Positions 7,568 to 15,462 are shown, counted from the stretch's first letter. The stretch: DNA of 33,336 nucleotides from SIG710 sp045596925 (GCA_045596925.1 JAZODH010000085.1:1-33336), one strand, 5' to 3'. Numbers and translations are program-made. The notes: generated from the sequence alone by a model not told the origin.

Positions 7568-8269
7568 TTATGCAGGCTCGGCTTCTTTTTTTGCGAGAGA
7601 ATTTCTCTTGGCGAAAAGGAAGAAGGGAATGAATATGGGAAGTATGACAGAAACAGCAAGGTAAAGAGGAGCGCATCCACCTGCGCAGACCTTGTATGCG
7701 TGATAAAGCGTTACGTAGAAGAATATCGCCGTCAGCAAACTGACGAGCGCGATCGCCATGACGTTCAAGACCAGCGGTCCACCCACAAAGGTGAACAGCT
7801 CCTCAAGGGAGGTAACTGCGTTTTCGATAGTCATGCCGGATACGATCTTTGCAAGACCCGTGACGACAGAGGCCGAGAACAGAGATTCAAGCCACGCGGA
7901 TACAAGGGTCAGAACAAGGAGTATCCAGCCAAATGGGAACTTGCACTTCTTTTCGCCGTTGCCCTGCGCCACCCGGCCGAGCAGATAGAGATTTGCCACG
8001 GGAATGAAAGCAAGCCAGGGGGCAACGATTCCCAGGTTTCTCGCCATCTTGAAAAGCCCTACGGAGTAAAAAACGTAGGAAAGCACCGCCAGGGTCAGCG
8101 CAATGAGCGCGATGAAGCCTGCAATAGCCAAGCCCCAGGAGAGCCCCGCGCCCGCCGCGGCGTTTTTGATCCCGTCGTACTGGGAGTAGTCGTAGTTTGC
8201 ATAGAAATCGAGTATCTCCTCAAATTCATATGCGGAGTAGCGTTCGTAAATTTCGTAAATTTTATCCAT
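7568..8269 (-). CDS. multi-spanning membrane protein, paralogue of the next gene
   Basis: The product (about 233 residues from the ATG at 8269) has an acidic, Tyr-rich N-terminus of about 40 residues, then about five hydrophobic segments and a short charged end (KRNSLAKKEAEPA). The core motif AFIPVANLYLLGRVAQ and the order of segments match the downstream protein, so the two arose by tandem duplication; this copy lacks the Asn/Gly/Tyr-rich tail. The start is uncertain: an in-frame ATG at 8302 would add 11 residues but has no ribosome binding site, while the ATG at 8269 has only a weak GGA nine bases upstream. The gene follows the phosphatase-fold gene by 52 bp on the same strand. No function can be assigned. 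Confidence 0.85.
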   Translation of the reverse strand: MDKIYEIYERYSAYEFEEILDFYANYDYSQYDGIKNAAAGAGLSWGLAIAGFIALIALTLAVLSYVFYSVGLFKMARNLGIVAPWLAFIPVANLYLLGRVAQGNGEKKCKFPFGWILLVLTLVSAWLESLFSASVVTGLAKIVSGMTIENAVTSLEELFTFVGGPLVLNVMAIALVSLLTAIFFYVTLYHAYKVCAGGCAPLYLAVSVILPIFIPFFLFAKRNSLAKKEAEPA

Positions 8270-8321
8270 AATCTTTCGTCCGAAAAGGACTTTTCCTTTC
8301 ATTTTCTACTGCTTACAGCAG

Positions 8322-9059
8322 TTATTTGAGCTTTATATCGGCCGTCAGGGGCAGGTGATCGGAGGATGACGTGCCGTGTATCTCGGCATTTATGACATCA
8401 AAATCCTCGGAGGTGAATATGTAATCAATTTTTATTCGGGGCTTGTCGGTGGGAAAGCTGTGGAGATTTTCGCAGGCAAAACCGAGACTCGTGTCACGCA
8501 GACGTGTTCTTATGGGATCGAGTATAGTGTTGTCGGGGGTCATGTTGAAATCTCCCATAAGGATTACGGGAGTGGTTATTTTTTCAAGCTCTGAGCAGAT
8601 GGTGACCACGGCACTTACCCGTTCGTCGTCGTTGAGACCCATGTGACAGGAAAGGACTGTGATCGTTTTTCCGTTCGCGTCAAGCTCGGCTTTGAGCAGG
8701 CATCTGTCCTCGTAGCGGTGAATGTTGTAATAACGGTCGCGGGGAGAGGGGACGGGAATATCCACCGAGCGGAGTATGGGGAATTTTGTCAGAAGAGCAT
8801 TTCCGTAAAGTCCTTTTCCCTTGATGTTGATGGCAGGCGCAAAATAGCCTGTCATGCCTGTCAGCAATGCCAGCTCCTCTGTCTGATTTGTGTAAGCGGG
8901 GTCGGCAGGACCGCCGTTGGCGATCCCGCGAACCTCGTTGAGAGACACGATATCGGGGTCAAATCGCTTGATGACCGATGCTGCCAAAGGAAGATTTATC
9001 CTTTTTTCTGGGTGGTAAAATTCAGCTCCGTGCTGAATGTTGAATTGCATTACTTTCAT
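8322..9059 (-). CDS. endonuclease/exonuclease/phosphatase (EEP) superfamily protein
   Basis: The 245-residue, single-domain protein has the full set of EEP active-site motifs: N7 in QFNIQHG, metal-ligand E42 in NEV, H139 in SCHMG, the GDFN block at 169-172, D212 in KIDYIF and the terminal SDH at 233-235. Members hydrolyse phosphodiester or phosphomonoester bonds in nucleic acids, inositol phosphates or lipids; the substrate cannot be told here. There is no signal peptide, so it is probably cytoplasmic. I start it at the ATG at 9059, with AGGA nine bases upstream and the domain beginning immediately. A TTG at 9083, overlapping the malQ stop (TTGA) and preceded by GAGAGG, is an alternative adding eight residues. 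It is almost certainly in the malQ operon. Confidence 0.9.
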   Translation of the reverse strand: MKVMQFNIQHGAEFYHPEKRINLPLAASVIKRFDPDIVSLNEVRGIANGGPADPAYTNQTEELALLTGMTGYFAPAINIKGKGLYGNALLTKFPILRSVDIPVPSPRDRYYNIHRYEDRCLLKAELDANGKTITVLSCHMGLNDDERVSAVVTICSELEKITTPVILMGDFNMTPDNTILDPIRTRLRDTSLGFACENLHSFPTDKPRIKIDYIFTSEDFDVINAEIHGTSSSDHLPLTADIKLK

Positions 9060-9079
9060 TGCCTGTTCCTGCTTTTTGA

Positions 9080-10528
9080 TCAAAGCTCGCCTCTCTTGTA
9101 GAGACGGTTCAGCCGGCGGTATTTTTCGGGGTCAAGTCGACCAAGCTGATCCTTCGTTATTCTGAACGCCCAGTTTCCTTCGGATCGGCCGGGAGTGTTC
9201 ATACGGGTGTCCGCGCCAAAGCCCAGAAGATCCTGAATGGGGAAAATTACCGTTCCTGCATGGCTTGCCATAATGTTGCGGACAACGATGTCACAGGCGC
9301 GGTCGCGGTCGTTACCCTCGTAGCCGATGTAGTCGAACATTTCGCGGCGCTCGCTTTCCTCTTGCTCCCAGATGTAGCCCAGCAGTGTGTTGTTGTCGTG
9401 AGTGCCCGAATATGCTATGCAGTTTTCCGTATAATTGTGGGGCATATGAGAGCTGTCGTCACCGAAGAAACCGAACTGGAACACTCTCATTCCGGGGTAT
9501 CCGCTGTACTTTACAAGCTCCTCGACCTCGGGTGTGATCTCGCCCAGATCCTCTGCGATAATGAAATTCTTTTTGGGGTCTGTGACGCTCTGAATCGCGT
9601 CGATGAACGCTTTGCCGGGTCCCTTTACCCACTTGCCCTTTTTGGCGGTCTTTGCCGTGGCGGGAATGCTCCAGAAGGATTCAAGACCTCTGAAATGGTC
9701 GATACGCACGCCGTCAAACATCTTGTACATATGCTTTACGCGGTCCTTCCACCAAGCAAAGCCGTCCTGCGCCATCTTTTCCCAGTCATAGAGGGGATTG
9801 CCCCAAAGCTGACCGTCCTCGGAGAAGTAATCGGGGGGAACTCCCGCAACGACGGTAGGCTTGCCGTCCTCGTCAAGCAGGAACATATCTCGGTTTGCCC
9901 AAACATCGGCACTGTTGTCCGAGACGTAGATCGGAATGTCTCCGATGATGGAGATACCCTTGCTGTTTGCGTACTTTTTTATCTTGCTCCACTGGTCAAA
10001 GAAGGTGTATTCAATGAACTTCCACAGATCGTATACGCTCTTGTCGTATTTTTCCGTTGTCCACTCGAACCAGCTCTTGTTATCGTTTGCCGTAAGGAGC
10101 GCCATAAAATGGCAGACCTGCTCAAGATAGGGATTTTCACGGATAAATTTGTTTATTTTTGCCTTTTTTGCTTTTGAGCATCTTTCGGTTGCCAGCTTAA
10201 GCAGGGGAAGACGTTCAATGTTAAGTCTGTCAAATTCGCAGACGTAAGGAGTTTTCTGTTTTGACATTTCAAGCTCAAGCTCGGTGATAAGTCCTTCGGC
10301 TGCAAGCTCCTCAAGGTCGATAAAATTGGGATTTCCGCCAAAGGAAGAATATGACTTGTAAGGAGAATTTACCGTATCGGTCATACAGAAGGGGAGTGTC
10401 TGCCAGCAGGAGAATCCGCTTTTTTCAAGGAAATCTACAAATTCGATCGCTTCTTTTCCGAAGCTTCCGCAGGAATAATCGCCGTAAAGTGACGATACGT
10501 GCATAAGCACACCGCTTTGTCTTTTCAT
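9080..10528 (-). CDS. malQ: 4-alpha-glucanotransferase (amylomaltase, GH77)
   Basis: The 482-residue enzyme is of normal length for amylomaltase, which transfers 1,4-alpha-glucan segments between maltodextrins in the cytoplasm during starch, glycogen or maltose use. Catalytic residues are readable: nucleophile D277 in GVRIDHFRG, acid/base E326 in IIAEDLGE, and transition-state stabiliser D378 in SGTHDNNT. The family motif GVPPDYFSEDGQLWGNPLYDW begins at 229. The start at 10528 is chosen because AAAGGA lies seven bases upstream and the protein then begins MKRQSGVLMHVSSL as in homologues; an ATG at 10585 would only add an unusual leader. It is the first gene of the minus-strand operon running to 6701. 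No other glycan enzyme is present in the window. Confidence 0.97.
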   Translation of the reverse strand: MKRQSGVLMHVSSLYGDYSCGSFGKEAIEFVDFLEKSGFSCWQTLPFCMTDTVNSPYKSYSSFGGNPNFIDLEELAAEGLITELELEMSKQKTPYVCEFDRLNIERLPLLKLATERCSKAKKAKINKFIRENPYLEQVCHFMALLTANDNKSWFEWTTEKYDKSVYDLWKFIEYTFFDQWSKIKKYANSKGISIIGDIPIYVSDNSADVWANRDMFLLDEDGKPTVVAGVPPDYFSEDGQLWGNPLYDWEKMAQDGFAWWKDRVKHMYKMFDGVRIDHFRGLESFWSIPATAKTAKKGKWVKGPGKAFIDAIQSVTDPKKNFIIAEDLGEITPEVEELVKYSGYPGMRVFQFGFFGDDSSHMPHNYTENCIAYSGTHDNNTLLGYIWEQEESERREMFDYIGYEGNDRDRACDIVVRNIMASHAGTVIFPIQDLLGFGADTRMNTPGRSEGNWAFRITKDQLGRLDPEKYRRLNRLYKRGEL

Positions 10529-10598
10529 ATCTTTGTCCTTTCGCGCCCGCGCAGGGCATTTAATAAATAAAAGAGCCTTGTGCATAAATTACAGATAT

Positions 10599-10627
10599 AT
10601 TATAACATTCTTTTTTCACAATTACAA
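10599..10627 (-). promoter_or_regulatory. promoter of the malQ operon
   Basis: On the minus strand, TTGTAA (10627-10622), a 17-bp spacer and TATAAT (10604-10599) lie about 70 bp before the malQ start. Confidence 0.7.
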
Positions 10628-10662
10628 CAAGAAAATTACATAATTTTTGAAAATGAGTGTAA

Positions 10663-10695
10663 AAATCCCGCTCTGACGATAGCAGAGCGGGATTT
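10663..10695 (-). terminator. terminator of the lipoprotein gene
   Basis: A 12-bp stem (AAATCCCGCTCT and complement) with a 9-base loop is followed by a T tract on the minus strand, directly after the stop codon at 10698. Confidence 0.88.
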
Positions 10696-10697
10696 GT

Positions 10698-11228
10698 TTA
10701 TTTGTAGCAACGTTTGCAGGCGGTGAAGCCTAAACTTTTTGCTTCGGATAGCGTTACATTTCTTGGGTCATCCATGTTTGAGCAGTCAGAGCTTTTGTGA
10801 TATTTTTTTCCACCCTTTGTGGGTATCCAAACCATCTTGGAATCGGCAGAGTCGACTTTCTTTGTGGTTTCCTCGGATTGCTTTGTCGTTTCTTCAATCT
10901 TTTTTGTGGTTTCGTCGCTTTTTTTCGTGGTGTCTTCGGGAGCCTTTTCAGTAGTTTCGGGTTTTTGTGTGAGGGTGACGTCGACTTCGGTATCTATCAC
11001 GACATCGGATATTGCTCCCGTCTCATTTGGCTCGGAATCTTCGATGGGTTCGCTTTCCGTATCATTTATAAGCTGGTCTAAGAAATCCCTGTTTGGTTCG
11101 GTGGTGTCAGCCTCGGAGGGGAGTTCGGCACAGCCGGACAGAAGTATTACTGTAATCAGTACCAAAAGGGTTGCTATTAGAATTTTATTTGCGTTTGTTT
11201 GGTTTTTAGCTTTGATTTTTTTTAACAT
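10698..11228 (-). CDS. lipoprotein with Thr/Lys repeats and a small His/Cys domain
   Basis: The 176-residue product has a basic N-terminus, a hydrophobic segment (about 16-30) and the lipobox LLSGC with C33 as the lipidation site, so it should be anchored to the outside of the membrane. A long acidic, Thr-rich spacer follows, containing a near-heptad repeat of the TTKKxxE type (about 100-126). The last 45 residues form a compact domain starting VWIPTKGGKKYH, with H144, C149, C171 and C174 suitable for a metal site or disulfides. I have seen such terminal domains on other extracellular clostridial proteins but know no function. GAGAGG lies about 10 bases before the ATG. A consensus promoter precedes it, divergent from the XRE gene. 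Confidence 0.9.
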   Translation of the reverse strand: MLKKIKAKNQTNANKILIATLLVLITVILLSGCAELPSEADTTEPNRDFLDQLINDTESEPIEDSEPNETGAISDVVIDTEVDVTLTQKPETTEKAPEDTTKKSDETTKKIEETTKQSEETTKKVDSADSKMVWIPTKGGKKYHKSSDCSNMDDPRNVTLSEAKSLGFTACKRCYK

Positions 11229-11280
11229 ATGTCTTTACCTCTCAATTTTATAAGTCGTGCACCGATATAAGTGCATAGAT

Positions 11281-11309
11281 ATTATATCACGATAGTATAA
11301 TTATGTCAA
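11281..11309 (-). promoter_or_regulatory. promoter of the lipoprotein gene, overlapping divergent promoter region
   Basis: On the minus strand, TTGACA (11309-11304), a 17-bp spacer and TATAAT (11286-11281) are perfect. The same bases read on the plus strand contain a TATAAT (11296-11301) that could serve the XRE gene, giving a near-symmetric ATTATA-9-TATAAT arrangement between the two divergent genes. Confidence 0.85.
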
Positions 11310-11344
11310 GAATTTGTTCCAAAATGAGTGCAAAAAGGTGTTGT

Positions 11345-11575
11345 ATGAATAAAAAGATTGAAAAGAAAGTCGGACAAAACATCCGAAGTCTTCGAGAAAA
11401 AGCGGGGATGACGCAGGATATTCTTGCGGCAAAGCTTCAGCTTCGAGGCTGTGACATAACGAGAAGTGCCGTGGCAAAGATCGAGGTGGGACAGCGCCAT
11501 CTTTACCCTGACGAGATAATTCTCATAAAAGAGATCCTCAGTGCGGAATACGATGATATTTTTTCTCTGAAATAA
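11345..11575 (+). CDS. small XRE-family HTH regulator
   Basis: The 76-residue protein consists of little more than a Cro/C1-type helix-turn-helix domain: an IGQN-like start (VGQNIRSLREKAGMTQ), the recognition region ITRSAVAKIEVGQRH, and a C-terminal helix with YPDEIILIKEIL. It probably binds DNA as a dimer. The ATG at 11345 is preferred over in-frame ATGs at 11303 and 11324, because AGGTG lies four bases upstream and the protein then starts at the domain. It is divergent from the lipoprotein gene, whose promoter lies within the shared 116-bp region, so repression of that gene or of itself is a reasonable guess, not shown. A shared terminator separates it from the convergent Na/Pi transporter gene. 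Confidence 0.88.
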   Translation: MNKKIEKKVGQNIRSLREKAGMTQDILAAKLQLRGCDITRSAVAKIEVGQRHLYPDEIILIKEILSAEYDDIFSLK

Positions 11576-11605
11576 AAATGCGTGGAGCTGTTGTCCACGC
11601 ATTTT
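11575..11605. terminator. bidirectional terminator between XRE and Na/Pi genes
   Basis: A 12-bp stem (AAAATGCGTGGA and complement) with a 7-base loop is A-rich on the left and T-rich on the right. It lies exactly between two convergent genes. Confidence 0.9.
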
Positions 11606-11608
11606 ATT

Positions 11609-13363
11609 TTATGCCAAAGAATATTTTTTCTGCATTTCCTCGTATTCGCGGAGGAAGTCGGGGTTCGTGCTGCGAAGCTCACCGAGATACTGGTGAAGGT
11701 CAAGATCTTCGTGTTTCATCTCGATTATACAGCCGGCGATGTTCGAGCAATGGTCGGAAACTCTCTCAAGGTTTGTGAGCAGGTCGGAGAGAACAAAGCC
11801 TACCTCGATAGAGCAATCGCCCGCCTGAAGACGCAGGATGTGATGGGCGCGGATTTGCTTTTTCAGGTTGTCGATGACCTGCTCGAGAGGCTCTACGTTC
11901 ATGGCGAGCATGACGTCGCCGTCAACGTAAGCGCGGTAGGTGCGGTCAACGATATCGCGGACGGCTTCTACCATGATCTCGATCTCCTTCTGTGCCTGTT
12001 CCGTGAAGGTGAAGCCCTTTTCTCTCATCTCCTCGGCGGATTCAATGATATTCACCGCATGGTCCGAAATTCTCTCGAAATCACCGATCATGTGGAGCAT
12101 CTTTGATGTCTCGTTGCTGTCGCTGCTGCTAAGCTCACGGGCGGAGAGCTTTACCAGATAAGAGCCGAGCATATCCTCGTATCTGTCCGTTTTGTCCTCG
12201 GCGTCGCGGATCGCTTCGGCGATCTCGGGCGAGTATTTTTTCAATGAATCAAGGCCGGACATGAGCGCACCGACGGCGCATTCTGCCATTTCGGAGGTAA
12301 GACTGCGGCAACGGTCGATGGCAAATGCAGGGGTTGCCAGAAGTCTCTCGTCCAGAGGATTTTCCTCCTCCTTGACCTTTGCGTCGGGGACGAGCTTTAT
12401 TGCCAGCTTTTCAAGAAGTCCTGCCGCAGGGAGCAGACAGAGAGTGCAGGCGATGTTGAATACTGTGTGAACTATCGCTATGCTGACCTCGCTTGCCATG
12501 GTTTGGTCAACGAAGGCCGAGACTGCGGGAACGGCAATTCTTATCACGGAGTAGATTATAAGCCAGAATAAGCATCCGATCACGTTGAAACTCAGATGCA
12601 CCAGCGACGTGCGCTTTGCGTTCTTCGTGGTTCCGATAGAGGAGAGCAGAGCCGTGACGCAGGTTCCGATATTCTGACCGAAGATTATGGGGATCGTCGC
12701 GCCGACCGAGACCGTGCCCGTGGAGGACAGTGCCTGCAGGATACCCACCGACGCAGAGGAGGATTGAATGACAGCCGTGAGGAGCGCACCTGCCAGAACG
12801 CCGAGGACGGGGTTTTGGAAAGCGGTCATGAGGCTTGTGAATTCGGGCACGTTTTTAAGTCCCGCCACTGAGTCACTCATGGTTTCCATGCCGAACATGA
12901 GTGTGGCAAAGCCAAGGAGGATCATTCCCACGTCCTTGTGCTTGTCCGATTTTATGAACAGATACAGGATAATGCCCACAAGCGCCAGGATAGGCGTGAA
13001 ATTTGAGGGCTTGAGCATGGAGACGAAGAAATTCGAGCCTTCGATGCCTGCCAGAGAAAGAATCCAGGCGGTGACTGTGGTTCCCACGTTCGCGCCCATG
13101 ATTACGTTGATTGCCTGTCTGAGAGACATGACGCCCGAATTTACAAAGCCCACGACCATGACGGTGGTGGCGGAGGAGGACTGGATAACTGCGGTGACGC
13201 AAAGTCCTGTCAAAAAGCCCGTTATTCTGTTTGTCGTAAGTCTGCCGATAAAGGTGCTGAGCTTTGAGCCGGCACGTTTCTCAAGGCCGTTGCCCATGAC
13301 CTGCATACCGAAAAGGAACAGGCAAAGACCTCCGATAAGTGACAAAATGTCTTTGTAATCCAT
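11609..13363 (-). CDS. Na+/phosphate cotransporter with C-terminal PhoU domain
   Basis: The 584-residue protein joins an NptA/NptII-type sodium-dependent phosphate transporter (about 1-325) to a cytoplasmic PhoU-like domain (about 345-560). The transporter part shows the internal duplication of the family, with the two QSSSA motifs at 61-65 and 200-204 and the paired GxNxGTxxTA motifs (GANVGTTVTA and GQNIGTCVTA). The PhoU part has the characteristic E-R-x-S-D-H helices at 430-435 and 533-538, which bind metal and probably sense intracellular phosphate state. The ATG at 13363 has GAGGT six bases upstream. The gene is monocistronic, with a promoter carrying a perfect palindrome and a shared terminator at its end. 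Direction of transport (uptake or efflux) is not certain for this family in bacteria. Confidence 0.95.
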   Translation of the reverse strand: MDYKDILSLIGGLCLFLFGMQVMGNGLEKRAGSKLSTFIGRLTTNRITGFLTGLCVTAVIQSSSATTVMVVGFVNSGVMSLRQAINVIMGANVGTTVTAWILSLAGIEGSNFFVSMLKPSNFTPILALVGIILYLFIKSDKHKDVGMILLGFATLMFGMETMSDSVAGLKNVPEFTSLMTAFQNPVLGVLAGALLTAVIQSSSASVGILQALSSTGTVSVGATIPIIFGQNIGTCVTALLSSIGTTKNAKRTSLVHLSFNVIGCLFWLIIYSVIRIAVPAVSAFVDQTMASEVSIAIVHTVFNIACTLCLLPAAGLLEKLAIKLVPDAKVKEEENPLDERLLATPAFAIDRCRSLTSEMAECAVGALMSGLDSLKKYSPEIAEAIRDAEDKTDRYEDMLGSYLVKLSARELSSSDSNETSKMLHMIGDFERISDHAVNIIESAEEMREKGFTFTEQAQKEIEIMVEAVRDIVDRTYRAYVDGDVMLAMNVEPLEQVIDNLKKQIRAHHILRLQAGDCSIEVGFVLSDLLTNLERVSDHCSNIAGCIIEMKHEDLDLHQYLGELRSTNPDFLREYEEMQKKYSLA

Positions 13364-13395
13364 TTTTTACCTCAATTTTTTGGAATTTCAACCGT

Positions 13396-13428
13396 ATTTT
13401 ACCATAGACCTCTTGAAATTTCAAGAGG
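13396..13428 (-). promoter_or_regulatory. Na/Pi transporter promoter with 20-bp palindromic operator
   Basis: On the minus strand, TTGAAA (13424-13419), a 17-bp spacer and TAAAAT (13401-13396) form a promoter. The perfect palindrome CCTCTTGAAATTTCAAGAGG (13409-13428) contains the -35 box. No T tract follows on either strand, so it is a better candidate for a protein operator than for a terminator. Confidence 0.75.
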
Positions 13429-13450
13429 CTGCGAAAAAAACGTGGAAACA

Positions 13451-13485
13451 ACAAAAAACGGCGATTTGAGATCGCCGTTTTTTGT
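13451..13485 (-). terminator. terminator of the flavodoxin-fold gene
   Basis: A 15-bp stem (ACAAAAAACGGCGAT and complement) has a TTGAG loop and a T-rich arm in both directions. It lies just after the stop codon at 13498. Confidence 0.9.
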
Positions 13486-13497
13486 GAAAAAATCACT

Positions 13498-14115
13498 TTA
13501 CCTGATAAAACTGGTTCTTTCCCGCTTGGGCTCGGGCTGCCGGATGCCGGCAGACTTGCCCGCCTCGATACACTTGAGTATCCATGCCATGTTCTTCCCT
13601 ATGTTGGTCATGGTGGCAAGTCCTTCCGTGTCCTGCTCCACCTCGGCAGGGGTGTTGCCGTGGACTGCGTTCCAGTAGGTGGAGGAGACGACGGGCATCG
13701 AGGTGATGCCGAAATATTTGTTTATTACCTCCACCGATGCGGTCGTTCCCGAGCGGCGTGCGCTGACGACAGAAGCCACAGGCTTGAAAGCGAAGTTTCT
13801 TCCCGCGGAGTAGAAGGCGCGGTCAAGAACGGTCAGCAGACGTCCGCTGGGGTGGGCGTAGTAGACGGGAGAGCCGAAAACGAAGCCGTCGCATTCAAGC
13901 GCTTTTTCCGCCAGACGGTTTGCCACGTCACCGAACACGCACTTGCCCGTTTTTCTGCAGGACCCGCAGGCTGTGCAGTCGGGAATGGGCGCGTTGCCGA
14001 TAAAAAAGAATTCGGTGTCGATCCCCTCGGCATTAAGTGCCGCCGCCACCTCGCGGAGCGCGCGGTCTGTGCAGCCGCGCTCCCGTGAGCTTCCGTTTAC
14101 AAGTAAAACTTTCAT
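13498..14115 (-). CDS. flavodoxin-fold NAD(P)H-dependent FMN reductase family protein
   Basis: The 205-residue protein begins MKVLLVNGSSRERGCT, the phosphate-binding loop for FMN, and continues with a Cys-rich segment (DCTACGSCRKTGKC, about residues 46-59) and GSPVYYAHPSG (about 81-91), the usual flavin-contact loop. This pattern is typical of NADPH-dependent FMN reductase and iron-sulfur-flavoprotein relatives that act as cytoplasmic oxidoreductases. Whether the cysteines hold a cluster cannot be said; the compact 4Fe-4S spacing of true Isf is not evident. The start at 14115 is chosen because GGAGGT lies eight bases upstream; an ATG six bases earlier is too close to it. The gene is monocistronic with its own promoter and terminator. 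Confidence 0.93.
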   Translation of the reverse strand: MKVLLVNGSSRERGCTDRALREVAAALNAEGIDTEFFFIGNAPIPDCTACGSCRKTGKCVFGDVANRLAEKALECDGFVFGSPVYYAHPSGRLLTVLDRAFYSAGRNFAFKPVASVVSARRSGTTASVEVINKYFGITSMPVVSSTYWNAVHGNTPAEVEQDTEGLATMTNIGKNMAWILKCIEAGKSAGIRQPEPKRERTSFIR

Positions 14116-14146
14116 TTGCATGTACCTCCAATTATGTTCTGTTTTC

Positions 14147-14175
14147 ATTATATTTCAAAAGAGCGATTTTTTCAA
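14147..14175 (-). promoter_or_regulatory. promoter of the flavodoxin-fold gene
   Basis: On the minus strand, TTGAAA (14175-14170), a 17-bp spacer and TATAAT (14152-14147). An inverted repeat AAAGAGC / GCTCTTT (14158-14164 and 14178-14184) brackets the -35 box and could be an operator. Confidence 0.8.
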
Positions 14176-14277
14176 CAGCTCTTTGACTTTTTTGTGAAAA
14201 AATGCTCCCAAGCGGGCAAAATTGTGTGAAAAATGAAAGAAATCTGCGTTTTTTCAAAAAAAAATTATAAAAACCCC

Positions 14278-14306
14278 TTGAAAAAATCGCAGTTTTGGTT
14301 TACAAT
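14278..14306 (+). promoter_or_regulatory. promoter of efp
   Basis: TTGAAA (14278-14283) and TACAAT (14301-14306) with a 17-bp spacer lie 75 bp before the efp start. Confidence 0.78.
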
Positions 14307-14380
14307 GTAAATGTAAAATAAAAACTAAAATCGGTTACTGCGTTCAGCAGTGCGATAAGGAAAATTCGGAGGACAAAAAC

Positions 14381-14938
14381 ATGGTAGTAGCCGGCGATTT
14401 TAAGAACGGTATAACTTTCGACATGGAGGGGCAGGTTTTCCAGGTTGTGGAATTCCAGCACGTAAAGCCCGGTAAGGGTGCGGCGTTCGTTCGTACAAAG
14501 ATCAAGAACGTTATCACAGGCTCCGTTATCGAGAGAACTTTCAGCCCCACAGACAAGTTTGAGAACGCTTACATCGAGAGAAAGGATATGCAGTATTCTT
14601 ACGACGATGGCGATCTTTACCACTTCCTTGACACAGAGACATGGGAAGAAACTCTCGTTGCTCATGACAAGGTTGGTGATGAATTCAAGTTCGTAAAGGA
14701 AGAGATGATGTGCAAGATCGTTTCCTACAAGGGTAACATCTTCTCCGTTGAGCCTCCCACGTTCGTTGAGCTTGAGGTAACGGAAACAGACCCCGGTTTT
14801 GCAGGCAACACAGCTACAAACACGCTCAAGCCCGCGACTCTTGAGACAGGTGCGGTTATCAAGGTTCCGCTCTTCATCAACATAGGCGACGTGCTCAAGA
14901 TCGACACTCGTACAGGCGAGTATCTCTCCAGAGCATAA
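14381..14938 (+). CDS. efp: translation elongation factor P
   Basis: The 185-residue protein has the normal EF-P length and three beta-barrel domains: KOW-like N-terminal (1-65), central OB (about 66-128) and C-terminal OB (about 129-185). EF-P enters the ribosomal E site and rescues stalling at polyproline. The loop bearing the modifiable residue reads HVKPGKGAAF, with K32 at the tip, so a lysine-type EF-P that may be left unmodified or carry a modification. No EpmA, EpmB, EarP or YmfI-type modification gene is present here. CGGAGGA (14367-14373) precedes the ATG. The downstream CD1247-type gene lies in the same direction after a terminator, and may also be reached by readthrough. Confidence 0.98.
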   Translation: MVVAGDFKNGITFDMEGQVFQVVEFQHVKPGKGAAFVRTKIKNVITGSVIERTFSPTDKFENAYIERKDMQYSYDDGDLYHFLDTETWEETLVAHDKVGDEFKFVKEEMMCKIVSYKGNIFSVEPPTFVELEVTETDPGFAGNTATNTLKPATLETGAVIKVPLFINIGDVLKIDTRTGEYLSRA

Positions 14939-14952
14939 TTGAATTGAATCGG

Positions 14953-14986
14953 AAACGGGGAAAGGAAATCTGCTTTTCCCCGTTTT
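14953..14986 (+). terminator. terminator after efp
   Basis: An 11-bp stem (AAACGGGGAAA / TTTCCCCGTTT) with an 11-base loop ends in TTTT, 15 bp after the efp stop. Confidence 0.82.
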
Positions 14987-15022
14987 GATAATACGGTAAT
15001 AATTAAGAAAGAGGATAATAAT

Positions 15023-15448
15023 ATGAATCTTACAGAAAAGGCATCTTACATTAAAGGACTTGCAGAGGGTCTGGCGCTTGACGCAAACAAGCCCGAGGCA
15101 AAGATCATCGAAAAGCTCATCGAGCTTGTTGAGGACATGGGACGCGCCATCTCCAATCTTGAGGAGGACGTTGAATATCTCGGAGACTACATTGAGGAGA
15201 TCGACGACGATCTGGCTATGGTAGAGGACGAGGTCTACGGACTTGAGGACGACGATTTTGAGTGCGACGGAGACTGCTGCAACTGCGATCTTGAGGATTG
15301 CATGGAGGAGGAAGAGTGCATCGAGATCGTTTGCCCTTCCTGCGGCGAGACCGTTTGCTTTGATCCCGACATCGACCCCGACAACTTTATCTGCCCTGCT
15401 TGCCAGGAGAAGATCGAAGTCGATTTCGTAGAGGACGACGAGGAGTGA
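15023..15448 (+). CDS. CD1247-type acidic protein with C-terminal zinc ribbon
   Basis: The 141-residue protein starts with a short helical domain (MNLTEKASYIKGLAEGL) that I recognise as the N-terminus of the clostridial CD1247 family. A coiled-coil-like acidic helix (about 28-80), a Cys-rich acidic stretch (CDGDCCNCDLEDC, about 82-94) and a zinc ribbon with C104, C107, C124 and C127 follow. It is strikingly acidic throughout. No enzymatic motif is visible; a regulatory or scaffolding role is possible but unproven. AGAGG precedes the ATG at 15023. No separate promoter is seen in the 84 bp after efp, so expression may depend on readthrough of the efp terminator. Confidence 0.9.
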   Translation: MNLTEKASYIKGLAEGLALDANKPEAKIIEKLIELVEDMGRAISNLEEDVEYLGDYIEEIDDDLAMVEDEVYGLEDDDFECDGDCCNCDLEDCMEEEECIEIVCPSCGETVCFDPDIDPDNFICPACQEKIEVDFVEDDEE

Positions 15449-15462
15449 TTTAGGGGATGCGC

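Noticed and set aside
9260..10177. 305-codon plus-strand open frame opposite malQ
   Set aside because: There is no ribosome binding site and the composition is of antisense type; malQ on the other strand has all its catalytic motifs.
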